This document shows, piece after piece, positions 37,425 to 45,880 of a DNA stretch of 64,000 nt. A model generated the notes under the pieces. It saw nothing but the letters and a program-made list of their open reading frames with translations. It made no database searches and had not been told where the DNA came from. How positions within the stretch are numbered: position 1 is the stretch's first letter; each line of letters begins with the position of its first letter. The translations under genes and the position numbers were made by a program. The DNA comes from Hymenobacter elongatus (GTDB lineage Bacteria; Bacteroidota; Bacteroidia; Cytophagales; Hymenobacteraceae). Where the stretch lies: the NCBI RefSeq assembly GCF_004745955.1, contig NZ_SRLD01000003.1, positions 1 to 64,000 of the forward strand. The letters are read 5' to 3'.

Positions 37425-37988
37425 ATGACACATCCTTTGATCAAGAAATCCTGGTTGGCCCTGTTGCTGGTTGCGCCTTTACTCGGGGCCTGCAGCAAAG
37501 ACAACGACGACCCGCAGCCTGACGACGACAACGAGCAAATCACGACGGTGCGCTACGAGCTGACGCCGGTGGGCGGCGGCACGCCCGTGACGGTGCAGTA
37601 CCGCGACCCGGACGGCGACGGGGGCGTGGCCCCAGTTATCGGGACCCTCACGCTGGCTGCGGGCAAGACGTACACCGGCAAGCTGGTGGTACTCGACGAG
37701 ACGAAAAACCCGGTGGTTAACACGGCCGATGAAATCAAAGCGGAGGCCGACGAGCACATCTTCTTCTTCGAGCCCAGCAACGTGAACCTGACCATCAGCC
37801 GCACCGACAAGGACGCCAAAGGCCTGGAGCTGGGCCTGGAAACCCGCGTGGTAGCGGGCGCAGCCAACGCCGCCACGACCACGGGCACCCTCAAAATTAC
37901 GCTGCGCCACCAGCCCGGCACAAAAAATGGCACGTTTGCCCCCGGCGACACCGACGTGGAAGTGACCTTCCCGACGGCCGTGCGCTAA
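37425..37988 (+). CDS. Lipoprotein between TonB receptors, probable substrate-binding or surface partner
   Basis: The 187-residue protein has a lipobox (LLGACSKDNDD) and an acidic linker. The conserved body includes VRYELTPVGGGTPVTVQYRD, AGKTYTGKLVVLDET and EIKAEADEHIFFFEP. It belongs to a family seen beside Bacteroidota TonB receptors and sometimes labelled type 1 periplasmic-binding-like; a beta-sandwich seems more likely from the pattern. It is the middle gene of receptor-lipoprotein-receptor and is probably co-transcribed with the first. Confidence 0.75.
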   Translation: MTHPLIKKSWLALLLVAPLLGACSKDNDDPQPDDDNEQITTVRYELTPVGGGTPVTVQYRDPDGDGGVAPVIGTLTLAAGKTYTGKLVVLDETKNPVVNTADEIKAEADEHIFFFEPSNVNLTISRTDKDAKGLELGLETRVVAGAANAATTTGTLKITLRHQPGTKNGTFAPGDTDVEVTFPTAVR

Positions 37989-38131
37989 GGCAAAACCCGG
38001 TAGGAAGGCCTGGTTTCGACCGGGCCTGACGTCTCCAATTGGTTTGGTTTTGGAGAGTTAAACGAAGACATCGGCTGCTGGCCGGTGTTTTCTTGTTTCC
38101 GGGCTGCATCTTCTCCCCTGCTTTTCCGTTC

Positions 38132-40621
38132 ATGCGCTACGGCGTTTTTGTAGTCATTATGTCTCCTTCTTCCTGGGCTTCCCTCCTGCTCCTTCTTACC
38201 TGCCCTGGCCCCCTGCTGGCCCAAACGCCCGTGCCCGCGCCGCTGCCACCCGGCCGCCCCGGCCGCATAGCCCCGGCCACCCAGCCGGTGATAGGCCGCG
38301 TAGTCGATGAAGCCACCAAAGAGCCGCTGCCCGGTGCTACGGTGGTGTTTCCGGATTTGAAGCAAGCCACCAGCAGCGGCCCCGACGGCTCGTTCCGGTT
38401 TACCAATCTACCCAGGGGCCGCTTCCTGATGCAGGTGCGCTTTGTGGGCTACAACACGGTGGTGAAAACCGTGGATACCGGCGCGGGCCAGCCGCTGGAT
38501 ATTGCCCTGACCACGGCCGCCACCGAAATCGGCCAAGTGATTGTCACGGGCGTGTCGGCCTCCACGGAAATGCGCCGCTCGCCGGTACCAACCACGGTGG
38601 TAGACCGCACCCAGCTCAACCAGGCTGCCGCCTCGAATGCCGTAGACGCCATTGCGCACACGCCCGGCATTGCGCAAATCACGACGGGCGCGGCCATCAG
38701 CAAGCCCGTTATCCGGGGTTTGGGCTCCAACCGGGTGATTACCCTGAACAACGGAGCCCGGCAGGAAGGCCAGCAGTGGGGCGACGAGCACGGCATCGAA
38801 ATCGACGAGTACGCCATTGATCGGGCCGAGATTATCAAAGGCCCCGGCAGCCTGCTGTATGGCTCCGACGGTATGGCGGGCGTGGTCAACTTCCTGGCCC
38901 CCGACCCGGTGGAGGAAGGCAAAATACTGGGCACATTAGCAGCCAATCACCAGACCAACAATAATTTACAGGGCTACTCTTTAATGAATGCCGGCAACCT
39001 GAACGGCTTCAACTGGCTGGTGCGCGGCAGTGGCAAAGTGGCCGGCAACTACCAGAACCGCTACGACGGACGCGTGTACAACTCCGGCTTTCGGGAGCTG
39101 GATGGCAACGGCTACGTGGGCCTGAACAAAAGCTGGGGCTATTCGCACCTGACGTTCAACTCGTTCAACCAAAAGCTGGGACTGGTGGAAGGCGAGCGGG
39201 ATGAGGCAACCGGCCGCTTTCTGCGCCTGGTAAACGTGGGCGGCGACGCCGTGGCCGAAACGCCCGTAACCGACGCCGACCTGCGCGGCTACCGCCTGGA
39301 GGTGCCCCAGCAGCAGATCAACCACCTGCGCATCGGCACCGACAACAGCTTTATACTAGGCCAAAGCCGCGTGACCTTGAACGTGGGCTGGCAGCAGAAC
39401 CTGCGCCGCGAGCTGGGCGACGTGCTGGCCCCCGAAGAACCGTCGCTCTACTTCCAGCTGCGCACCCTCGACTATGCCGCCCGCTACTTTCTGCCCGAAA
39501 TGAACGGCTGGAGTACCACGCTGGGCCTGAGTGGAATGCGCCAGGAAAATATGAACAAGGGCGTCGAATTCCTGATTCCGGCCTACCGCCTGCTCGATGG
39601 CGGCGTGTTTGCCGTGACCAAGAAAACCTTCGGCAACCTCGACCTCAGCGGCGGCCTGCGCTACGATATGCGCCGCATCACGGCCGATGCGCTGTATCTG
39701 GATGCCGGTACGGAGCAGCCGGTTCCGGCGGGCGAAGGCGAGGAGAAATTCGGGGGCTTCACCAGCAACTTCCGCAATGTGTCGGGCAGCATTGGGGGCG
39801 CGTACAGCGTCACGGAGAAGCTGCTGCTCAAGGCCAACGTGTCGCGGGGCTTCCGGGCACCCAATATTGCCGAGCTGGGTTCCAACGGCATTCACGAAGG
39901 CACCATTCGCTACGAGCTGGGCGATGCTAAGCTGAAGGCCGAAACCAGCCTGCAGCTCGATGGCGGCGTGAGCTACACCACCGACCACCTCAGCCTGAGC
40001 GTGGACGGCTTCCGCAACCAGATTCAGAACTACATTTTCCCGGAGCGCGTGGCCGATGCGGTGAGTGAAGACGGCGACCCGATCTTCCGGTACACCCAAG
40101 GCAATGCCCGGCTGGCCGGCGGCGAAGTGACGCTCGATATTCACCCCCACCCGCTCGACTGGCTGCATTTCGAAAACTCGTTTTCGATGGTGCGCGCCCT
40201 GCAGTTCAACCAGCCGGCGGGCCAAAAGTACCTGCCCTTCATTCCCGCCGACCGGCTCCAGTCGACGGTGCGCGTGAACTTCCGCAAATTGGGCGGCTCG
40301 CGCCTCGGCAACCTCTACGCCCGCGCCGGCCTGGAGCATACCTTCCGGCAAGACCGATTCTTCTCAGCCTTTGAAACCGAAACCGGCACGCCTGGCTACA
40401 CCCTCGTAAACGTGGGCCTGGGCTCCGATGTGGTGAATGCCGATACCAAAACCCTGTTCTCGCTGTATCTGACGGCCAATAACCTGTTCGACGTGGGCTA
40501 CCAGAGCCACCTGAGCCGCCTGAAATACGCGGCCTACAATGTGAGCAACGGCCGCACGGGCGTATTCAATATGGGCCGTAATGTGAGCGTGAAGCTGGTA
40601 GTGCCTTTGGCGTTTAACTAA
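38132..40621 (+). CDS. TonB-dependent outer-membrane receptor, second of the locus
   Basis: From ATG 38132 (MRYGVFVVIMSPSSWASLLL) the protein has 829 residues. ATG 38159 is an equally good start directly at the signal peptide, and an in-frame Met at 38039 is too far upstream. It has a CarboxypepD_reg domain (VIGRVVDEATKEPLPGATVV), a plug with VIRGLGSNRVITLNNG and RQEGQQWGDEHGIEID, and a barrel ending RNVSVKLVVPLAFN. The motifs GSNRV and GQQWGxEHGxEID link it to the receptor at 34986. The 143-bp gap after the lipoprotein gene may carry its own promoter. Substrate is unknown. Confidence 0.92.
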   Translation: MRYGVFVVIMSPSSWASLLLLLTCPGPLLAQTPVPAPLPPGRPGRIAPATQPVIGRVVDEATKEPLPGATVVFPDLKQATSSGPDGSFRFTNLPRGRFLMQVRFVGYNTVVKTVDTGAGQPLDIALTTAATEIGQVIVTGVSASTEMRRSPVPTTVVDRTQLNQAAASNAVDAIAHTPGIAQITTGAAISKPVIRGLGSNRVITLNNGARQEGQQWGDEHGIEIDEYAIDRAEIIKGPGSLLYGSDGMAGVVNFLAPDPVEEGKILGTLAANHQTNNNLQGYSLMNAGNLNGFNWLVRGSGKVAGNYQNRYDGRVYNSGFRELDGNGYVGLNKSWGYSHLTFNSFNQKLGLVEGERDEATGRFLRLVNVGGDAVAETPVTDADLRGYRLEVPQQQINHLRIGTDNSFILGQSRVTLNVGWQQNLRRELGDVLAPEEPSLYFQLRTLDYAARYFLPEMNGWSTTLGLSGMRQENMNKGVEFLIPAYRLLDGGVFAVTKKTFGNLDLSGGLRYDMRRITADALYLDAGTEQPVPAGEGEEKFGGFTSNFRNVSGSIGGAYSVTEKLLLKANVSRGFRAPNIAELGSNGIHEGTIRYELGDAKLKAETSLQLDGGVSYTTDHLSLSVDGFRNQIQNYIFPERVADAVSEDGDPIFRYTQGNARLAGGEVTLDIHPHPLDWLHFENSFSMVRALQFNQPAGQKYLPFIPADRLQSTVRVNFRKLGGSRLGNLYARAGLEHTFRQDRFFSAFETETGTPGYTLVNVGLGSDVVNADTKTLFSLYLTANNLFDVGYQSHLSRLKYAAYNVSNGRTGVFNMGRNVSVKLVVPLAFN

Positions 40622-40653
40622 GAGCCTATTTGGAATTCAGATCGGCGCCAATA

Positions 40654-40795
40654 GGGGTCCTCTCAGAAAACGGAAAACACAGCACGTTAAGGCTCAGGAA
40701 ACGACCTTTGAACCCGTGGTTTTACGTGTTGCAGACGACCGTTTACAACATGTAAAAGGGCCTAGCGGCCTATTTAAACCACCGTTTCGCTGAAC
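40654..40795 (+). repeat. Outer inverted repeat, left copy; decayed gene remnant
   Basis: This segment matches, in reverse orientation, 45881-46106. Both share TCCTCTCAGAAAACGG, GTTTTACGTGTTGCAGACGA and a final TTTAAA-CACCGTTTCGCTGAAC. Translated, the left copy reads SENGKHSTLRLRKRPL..FYVLQT and then a stop; the right copy reads SENGKYSTLRFRKQPL..FYVLQT. The substitutions are largely conservative, so both are fossils of one protein C-terminus of unknown family. The remaining 100 bp to the next gene shows no gene. Confidence 0.8.
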
Positions 40796-40896
40796 GCGTA
40801 GCGTTATGGAATTAGGCACCAGCGGGCATCTTTGCCATATCCCCCTTTGGGCATGGCGTCCTCCTTGGGCGCCGTCAGGACAAGGGTTAACAGTAA

Positions 40897-41385
40897 ATGA
40901 AAAAAGTCTTCTTCCTGCTCATGCCGGCCATTCTTTTGACTGCCTCCTGTGCCAGGTTAGATAGGGGGCAAAACATTCATGCCGATTTTATGGACTTCGT
41001 CTATCTCGAAGACCACAATCAATTTGTGTATAAATCCCGCGTCAATGCAGTCGCCCATACCGAAGTTTTCCTAACTACCCGGTTCAGGGTGGACCTGCCT
41101 AAAAACTTAAAAAATTGGCAAAGCTCCGGCAATGTGTTTGTCTTTGAGTACGATAAGAAACAAATAATCTATATCCAAGCAGCCTATAAAAACAAGAGCC
41201 AGCTCCGGAAACCCACGATACGAGAGGTTGACAACAAAGAGATTGATGAACGGCTGAGCCCGTACTGGGACGAGAGGAAGTACCACGAAAACACGTTGAA
41301 GGGTGGCCAAGCTGGCAGGGTTTCCAAGGTGTACTCCGATGGAAGGGTGGTGTTATTATTATACAATAGACTTGTTCCTGAATAA
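40897..41385 (+). CDS. Orphan lipoprotein of unknown function
   Basis: The 162-residue protein starts MKKVFFLLMPAILLTASC with a lipobox at Cys18. The body is polar and beta-rich (FMDFVYLEDHNQFVYKSRVN, VFVFEYDKKQIIYIQAAYKN), with no motif I recognise. Its base composition is clearly more AT-rich than the TonB receptors next to it. It is flanked by a gene remnant and a palindromic repeat, so it looks acquired. No operon partner. Confidence 0.65.
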   Translation: MKKVFFLLMPAILLTASCARLDRGQNIHADFMDFVYLEDHNQFVYKSRVNAVAHTEVFLTTRFRVDLPKNLKNWQSSGNVFVFEYDKKQIIYIQAAYKNKSQLRKPTIREVDNKEIDERLSPYWDERKYHENTLKGGQAGRVSKVYSDGRVVLLLYNRLVPE

Positions 41386-41403
41386 AGCGAAACGAAAAAA
41401 GAA

Positions 41404-41494
41404 CGTCATGCTAAGCGCAGTCGAAGCATCTCCACCGCTTCGTTGCACGACTTGGACGAAGCGGTAGAGATGCTTCGACTGCGCTCAGCATGAC
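41404..41494. repeat. GTCATGCTgAGC-type palindromic repeat
   Basis: Arms of about 38 bp (41404-41442 and 41456-41494), starting GTCATGCTAAGCGCAGTCGA, pair almost perfectly around a short centre. It belongs to the same family as copies at 56288, 58006 and 59704. Confidence 0.9.
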
Positions 41495-41602
41495 AGCCAA
41501 ATTTTAGCATCGGTTCCTAATTTAGGAACAAGTCTAATGTCAGACAGGAGAATTTTGACCATTTCCTGAGCCTGACAAGCGGGCTAACCTATCTCGACTG
41601 AG

Positions 41603-41713
41603 AAAAGGCTCCTTTCGGTGAACGGTAGGAATCAGCCCATACCTGGTGGCCAACTGGCCACTGTGGCGCAGGGTGAGTTTACGAAACCCGTCTATGATTC
41701 AAAGTTTACGAAA
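41603..41713 (+). repeat. Inner inverted repeat, left copy
   Basis: About 110 bp matching 45184-45296 in reverse orientation. Both contain GCTCCTTTC, then CCAAC-GGCC and the well-conserved GAGTTTACG.AACCCGTC and GATTCAAAGTTTACGAAA. It sits inside the outer inverted-repeat pair. No gene is seen between 41495 and 41732. Confidence 0.8.
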
Positions 41714-41732
41714 TAGCCCAAAGGGGTGAGTT

Positions 41733-42007
41733 GGGTGTTGTTAAACAAACAGGGGAAAACCTCCGACTCGGCCGTACAGATGTCAGGATATTGGAACTAT
41801 TACCCTGACTTACAATATATTACTCAGACGAAAAGAAAATCTATCGGCTTAACGTTCTTTTTCGCTCCCCTCCTTCGAGTGCTTTACGGGACATGTAAGA
41901 CTATCGGTTTTTCGATGCTGTTATAGCGTTTTGACACTATAATCACGAGCGCCCGCACTATTTGGCTACTGACTCGGAGGTTTTTCCCTATTTGTTTAAC
42001 AGCACCC
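41733..42007. mobile_element. MITE-like element with 37-bp terminal inverted repeats
   Basis: The ends (41733-41769 and 41971-42007), starting GGGTGTTGTTAAACAAACAG and GGGTGCTGTTAAACAAATAG, match at 33 of 37 positions. The 275-bp body has no convincing gene, and a 66-codon frame across the left end is not credible. No target-site duplication is obvious at either edge. It is probably a non-autonomous derivative of an IS. Confidence 0.82.
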
Positions 42008-42035
42008 TGAAATGGGCGATTAACCCCCTTATCTC

Positions 42036-42704
42036 ATGAATCCTACTCCCCCCACCACCCCCGGCAACGGCGTCGCTACGCTGATGGCCGAGATTGGGCG
42101 CATTGCCCAAGAGTTACGCGCCTACAACAAACGCCCTTTGCCGGCCACCGACGACCAGGTGCAGGCCCTGGTGAAACTGGCCGAACGGGACCGACCCCTG
42201 ACGCTGAACGTGAACAGCGAGGCCGTGGCGAAGCAGCTCGTGGGGAAGGTGGAGCAGCAGACGAAGGTATTTCAGGACACGGGCTATAAGCTGATTAACT
42301 ACCTGGACGACCGGCAAAAGGCCCTGACGAGTGCGCTGGACGAGCGGCTAGCGGCCCTGAAAGCGGCCGAAGCCAGCTTGGAGGCCACGGCGCAACGCAT
42401 CCCCCGGCAGGTGCCCTTGAACGTGTTTGAAAACTGGCGTTCGACGGTGGGCTTTACGTTCGGCCCCGTCGTGCTGGTGCTGCTCACGATGCTTATCACC
42501 GGGCATTTCTCGCGGGTGCCCAAGGCCGATTTGGCGCAAGCCCAGGCCGAAACCGCGCAGTATCAGCAACGCAATGAGCGGCTGCGGAAAGAGGGGACTT
42601 TCTACTACGACCAGGTGCAAGCCTACCGGAAGAAATTCCCCAAGAGTGCGCCCTATTTCCCGAAATATATCGCTTCAGCAGTTCGCCCGGATGCTCCAAA
42701 CTAA
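42036..42704 (+). CDS. Coiled-coil protein with one membrane span, possibly plasmid/mobilisation related
   Basis: The 222-residue protein has an N-terminal helical region (LMAEIGRIAQELRAYNKRPL). Coiled coil follows (DRQKALTSALDERLAALKAA, about 90-115), then one transmembrane helix (VGFTFGPVVLVLLTMLITGHF, about 137-157) and a second coiled coil (ADLAQAQAETAQYQQRNERL). Small helical anchor proteins like this occur beside relaxase genes on Bacteroidota plasmids, but no relaxase is here, so that link is only a suggestion. It starts 28 bp after the MITE-like element, on a stretch of higher GC than the genes that follow. Confidence 0.65.
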   Translation: MNPTPPTTPGNGVATLMAEIGRIAQELRAYNKRPLPATDDQVQALVKLAERDRPLTLNVNSEAVAKQLVGKVEQQTKVFQDTGYKLINYLDDRQKALTSALDERLAALKAAEASLEATAQRIPRQVPLNVFENWRSTVGFTFGPVVLVLLTMLITGHFSRVPKADLAQAQAETAQYQQRNERLRKEGTFYYDQVQAYRKKFPKSAPYFPKYIASAVRPDAPN

Positions 42705-42743
42705 GCGAGCATAGCCTCCTACCGTGTGAATCCGCCCGATAGG

Positions 42744-42837
42744 GGTAGCACAAGAGTAGGAACGAAAAACAACGCCAAGCCTTTTTGAACCCGAAAAACG
42801 AGCAGGTTTGTCTTACTAAGTTAACTCTTGTGCTACC
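42744..42837. repeat. Small element with 14-bp perfect inverted repeats
   Basis: GGTAGCACAAGAGT at 42744-42757 and its exact complement at 42824-42837 enclose 66 bp. It fills the convergent gap between the coiled-coil gene and the outer-membrane protein gene and could also act as a loose terminator. Confidence 0.7.
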
Positions 42838-42850
42838 TCGTCAGGGAATC

Positions 42851-43621
42851 TTAGCGGGCAAAAAAGGTTCGGCGTACAACTACACCTACTGCTACATTCT
42901 CTAATCTACTGGTGGAATATAGAGGGGGTTGTTCCACGCCCTGCAAGTCATATTCCCACTTTCCTTCGGCTGCAACCGGATTGCCAAAGGAATTGGTATA
43001 GCGTACGAAGGCGTTCAGTTCTAACTTAGGAGATATATAGTTGATACTCAATCCCGTTTGATATGTAAGAGTATGGTTTTGCACTGAACGGAACCACTTG
43101 CTCTGAGACCCATAATCTGGTTTGCCAGGGTATATAGGGTATCGGGCCGATGTCTTCTGGCCCGTTGAGAGGCTAACTACTTGGACTCCTATGTGTGGGC
43201 TAACACTATAACGACTTTTGGAGCCAAGCGACAAATAATGATATAAGCGAAGAGGTACTTGAACCGTGCCGAAGGAAACCGTGGCTGCCCGACCAAATTG
43301 TTCGCGGGCATCAATTGTGACCGCCGCTACACTTCCGAAACCAAGTCCGCTTTCTAGGCGCCATCCGTGCGGCCAAGTATAGGAAGCTAATAATTCACCT
43401 GTAGGAAAGGGATAACTGTTTTTTTGAAAACGGGCACCTTTCGCTGGATAGGCTTGCGCAGAAAAATTGATGTTGCCCACTAATGATACGCCAAAAGCCA
43501 TGCCTCTGAGCGGTAAGCCACGAGTGGAAGGCAGGACGCCAATAGACTGAGCTACGCATGAACCACTTTTCAGCGTGATTATAGAAACGATTATACTCAG
43601 TCTTATTAAACCCGTTTTCAT
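42851..43621 (-). CDS. Outer-membrane beta-barrel protein of unknown function
   Basis: From ATG 43621 (MKTGLIRLSIIVSIITLKSG) the protein has 256 residues with a signal peptide. The pattern MAFGVSLVGNINFSAQAYPA, WRLESGLGFGSVAAVTIDAR, YQTGLSINYISPKLELNAFV and AVGVVVRRTFFAR alternates polar and apolar residues and ends in Phe-Ala-Arg, as in small outer-membrane barrels. It lies in the low-GC island and follows a terminator behind the upstream lipoprotein gene. Confidence 0.72.
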   Translation of the reverse strand: MKTGLIRLSIIVSIITLKSGSCVAQSIGVLPSTRGLPLRGMAFGVSLVGNINFSAQAYPAKGARFQKNSYPFPTGELLASYTWPHGWRLESGLGFGSVAAVTIDAREQFGRAATVSFGTVQVPLRLYHYLSLGSKSRYSVSPHIGVQVVSLSTGQKTSARYPIYPGKPDYGSQSKWFRSVQNHTLTYQTGLSINYISPKLELNAFVRYTNSFGNPVAAEGKWEYDLQGVEQPPLYSTSRLENVAVGVVVRRTFFAR

Positions 43622-43696
43622 ACACATGAAGATGTCAGTGAATACAGAAATAAGGACTGCTCCTTCGCATGTTCAGAAGCGTAAGTCCCAATAGGC

Positions 43697-43750
43697 AAAA
43701 AAGATAGGCCCGTCAATACCATCTGATTAAAGGTATCGAACGAGCCTATC
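43697..43750 (-). terminator. Terminator after the island lipoprotein gene
   Basis: GATAGGCTCGTTCGATACC and GGTATTGACGGGCCTATC pair on the minus strand, followed by TTTTTT. It lies 27 bp past the stop at 43777. Confidence 0.85.
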
Positions 43751-43776
43751 ATATGAAGAGACTTTACTGGGAATTT

Positions 43777-44802
43777 TTACAAAGAAAGCTGTGCAGTTGC
43801 ACCTTTGTATACCGCTCTATGAGTGGAATTGCTCCATACAATTTCCATAAATTCTACACTAGCATGCGATTGTAGAGTAGCCTCCACTACGTCGTCATTA
43901 TACTTAATATCTTCGTTAGTTACGTACTGTTCGGTTCTTGAATCGTCGTTCGGCCGAATGATGACAGATTCTCCTTTGACATAAATTTCTGAACAGTCAT
44001 TGTCTAGCCAGCCAGCAAATCTTGATTTGTATTCATATTGACTTCTCACGCCGTGCGAGGCATATGCAGCCCATACTACATTCCATTGAGATGCCCATAG
44101 CCGTGTCGGCCGTCCATTATATGTTTTAGGCAAGGTGTTGCCATTAATATCCCTTTCAGTATAATCTGTATACCACATTGTAAATTGACCGGAGCGTTGC
44201 GCTGTCCCTTCCGTCTTTTTGTTAGTTCCATACTGTATTGAAAACGTGCGCACAGCGGGGTTTTTCCAATCTTGTCTTTTCAGTACAGCTTGCTCACTAG
44301 CATTTACGATGTACTCATCTCTTTGCGTGAGGTGGTGTACTTCGTCGCCAATTTGAAACTCGCCTTCGGCGTTCAAGATGCTAGCAAACACAGGGTCAGG
44401 CACCCACAGAATGGCACCTTTTTCCACGCGTTCCGACACCGTCATTTCCTGCTGTGCTAACGCTTGCTCGGCGGCGGAAAGCTGCTCAAACTTAGCGTCC
44501 AAGGCTGCAAGGCGCTTATCGATGGCTGCATACTTTTCTTTCAGGGACGTTACGCCATTGCCATTGTCCCACGCTGCCAAACTTGTTTTATTGGCATTCA
44601 GGTGCTCGACAACCTTTTGGAATGCTGCTTGATTGGCGAAGACTAGCCGACCGTTTCGCACGCTGTATCCGCCACTGGCTTGGCGAGCGTCAGCTTGTTG
44701 CACTGTTGCGGTGTGGCTGGGTTCAATGCTATTGTCTTTCTGACATGCGGTGAAGAAGCCTGCTGCGCTGATAGCGAGGGCAAAAGGGGTAAGGTTTTTC
44801 AT
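43777..44802 (-). CDS. Orphan lipoprotein with coiled-coil N-terminal region
   Basis: From ATG 44802 (MKNLTPFALAISAAGFFTAC) the protein has 341 residues and a lipobox. A helical stretch rich in Ala, Leu and Glu (about residues 75-130) is followed by a beta-rich C-terminal part with YSVRNGRLVFANQAAF before it and WNVVWAAYASHGVRSQYEYK within it. No family is recognised; similar lipoproteins in Bacteroidota are of unknown function. Base composition is low in GC compared with neighbours outside the island. A -33/-7 promoter is visible at 44931-44961. Confidence 0.68.
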   Translation of the reverse strand: MKNLTPFALAISAAGFFTACQKDNSIEPSHTATVQQADARQASGGYSVRNGRLVFANQAAFQKVVEHLNANKTSLAAWDNGNGVTSLKEKYAAIDKRLAALDAKFEQLSAAEQALAQQEMTVSERVEKGAILWVPDPVFASILNAEGEFQIGDEVHHLTQRDEYIVNASEQAVLKRQDWKNPAVRTFSIQYGTNKKTEGTAQRSGQFTMWYTDYTERDINGNTLPKTYNGRPTRLWASQWNVVWAAYASHGVRSQYEYKSRFAGWLDNDCSEIYVKGESVIIRPNDDSRTEQYVTNEDIKYNDDVVEATLQSHASVEFMEIVWSNSTHRAVYKGATAQLSL

Positions 44803-44930
44803 AAAGCAAACGTTGTGTGTGGAAGAAACTGGTAAGCTGGCCAAAGCCCGAATGGCCTTGGTAGGGAGTTCACAACGTTGCAATAGGGGTAGGGAAGGGC
44901 AGTGCTTTGCTACGAAGGGCAGAGCAGGAG

Positions 44931-44961
44931 CAAAGCTAGATATTTTGGTGGAAGGGATAAA
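44931..44961 (-). promoter_or_regulatory. Bacteroidota-type promoter for the island lipoprotein gene
   Basis: Minus strand TTTA, 19 nt, TAGCTTTG, one base off consensus in the -33 box. The leader to the start codon is about 130 nt and includes AACGTTGTG/CACAACGTT at 44809-44879, which can form a stem near the start codon. Confidence 0.6.
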
Positions 44962-45183
44962 TAATAATATACGAAACGTGAAAAAATCCTAGTTTTAATT
45001 ATGGGTGACTACTCCCCTAACTACTACTTATTTCCAGACCCCGCTTATAACCAATTTTATGTTAAGGAACAAAACCCAGAAAGCGGCTGGGCTTTTGGCA
45101 CTTCCCCACTGCCCCCAAAACCCTGTTTTCATAGGCCCGCAAAAGCACTTGGTTCCGAGTCTACGAAACTCATCCCTCCAAGG
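44962..45183. other. Intergenic, nothing recognised
   Basis: This AT-rich to mixed stretch has a 68-codon frame in the plus direction (45001-45207), but it has no homologous look, overlaps the inner inverted repeat and is not supported as a gene. Confidence 0.5.
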
Positions 45184-45296
45184 CGTTTCGTAAACTTTGA
45201 ATCGTAGACGGGTTCCGTAAACTCGCCCCGCGCTGCAGCGGCCCGTTGGCACCTGGTGCTGGCCAGCTGCCAGGAGTTCAGGGAAAGGAGCGTTTT
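45184..45296 (-). repeat. Inner inverted repeat, right copy
   Basis: This is the reverse-orientation partner of 41603-41713. The best conserved part is CGTTTCGTAAACTTTGAATC and GACGGGTTCCGTAAACTCGCC-type sequence. The pair encloses about 3.5 kb with the MITE-like element, the coiled-coil gene, the barrel protein and the lipoprotein. Confidence 0.8.
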
Positions 45297-45328
45297 GGGT
45301 GGGTAGACGGCTTTCGTGCCTGTCGTGA

Positions 45329-45793
45329 TTAGTCGCTAAGCCTGCGTGCCCCGATGATTCGCGGGTTGTGTCGTTTTAAGCGGTTCAACAACGCGGCTCC
45401 GCGCCTAAACAGGTCCATCGTGTCGCTGGGCGACGAGCGGGGAAACCCGTACTTGGTGTGTAGGTCGTAGATGGCGACGACCTGGTGGGGCTTCACGTAG
45501 CTAAGGTACACGAGACTATCCGCCGCGTGCGCGGTGTAGTCTTGCGCGTCCTCATAATCCAGTGTGCCGGTTAAAATGTGTTTTTCGGAGAGCACCCGGT
45601 TGCCTTGCCGCAGGTCGTAGTACACCCCGGTCGAGCTGTCAAACTCTTGGTCCTGATACACCGTGAAGGTCAACCCTGGGTGGTGGGGCACAGGGAATTC
45701 GCCGACCACGCGCTCGCCCTCGTGGAAGACCAGGAACAGAAAGCCTATTCCCAAGAGAAACAAGACCACCAAAACTAGCAACACCTGCTTCAT
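45329..45793 (-). CDS. Small membrane-anchored protein of unknown function
   Basis: From ATG 45793 (MKQVLLVLVVLFLLGIGFLF) the protein has 154 residues with one N-terminal span and an exported domain (LTFTVYQDQEFDSSTGVYYD, ADSLVYLSYVKPHQVVAIYD). No lipobox. It ends RIIGARRLSD. It lies between the inner and outer right-hand repeats of the island. The in-frame Met 66 bp upstream adds a tail without support. Confidence 0.65.
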   Translation of the reverse strand: MKQVLLVLVVLFLLGIGFLFLVFHEGERVVGEFPVPHHPGLTFTVYQDQEFDSSTGVYYDLRQGNRVLSEKHILTGTLDYEDAQDYTAHAADSLVYLSYVKPHQVVAIYDLHTKYGFPRSSPSDTMDLFRRGAALLNRLKRHNPRIIGARRLSD

Positions 45794-45880
45794 AAACTCG
45801 GGACGGGGGTGTTGAAAAGGGGAGCTGGGGATGGCGCGTTCACGGTGGCCAAGGTACATGGTAGGACCCTACCGGCTTAA

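Noticed and set aside
41726..41926. 66-codon frame at the MITE-like element
   Set aside because: It crosses a terminal inverted repeat and has no protein-like features.
45001..45207. Overlapping 60-70-codon frames
   Set aside because: They run into the inner inverted repeat, and the coding pattern is poor.
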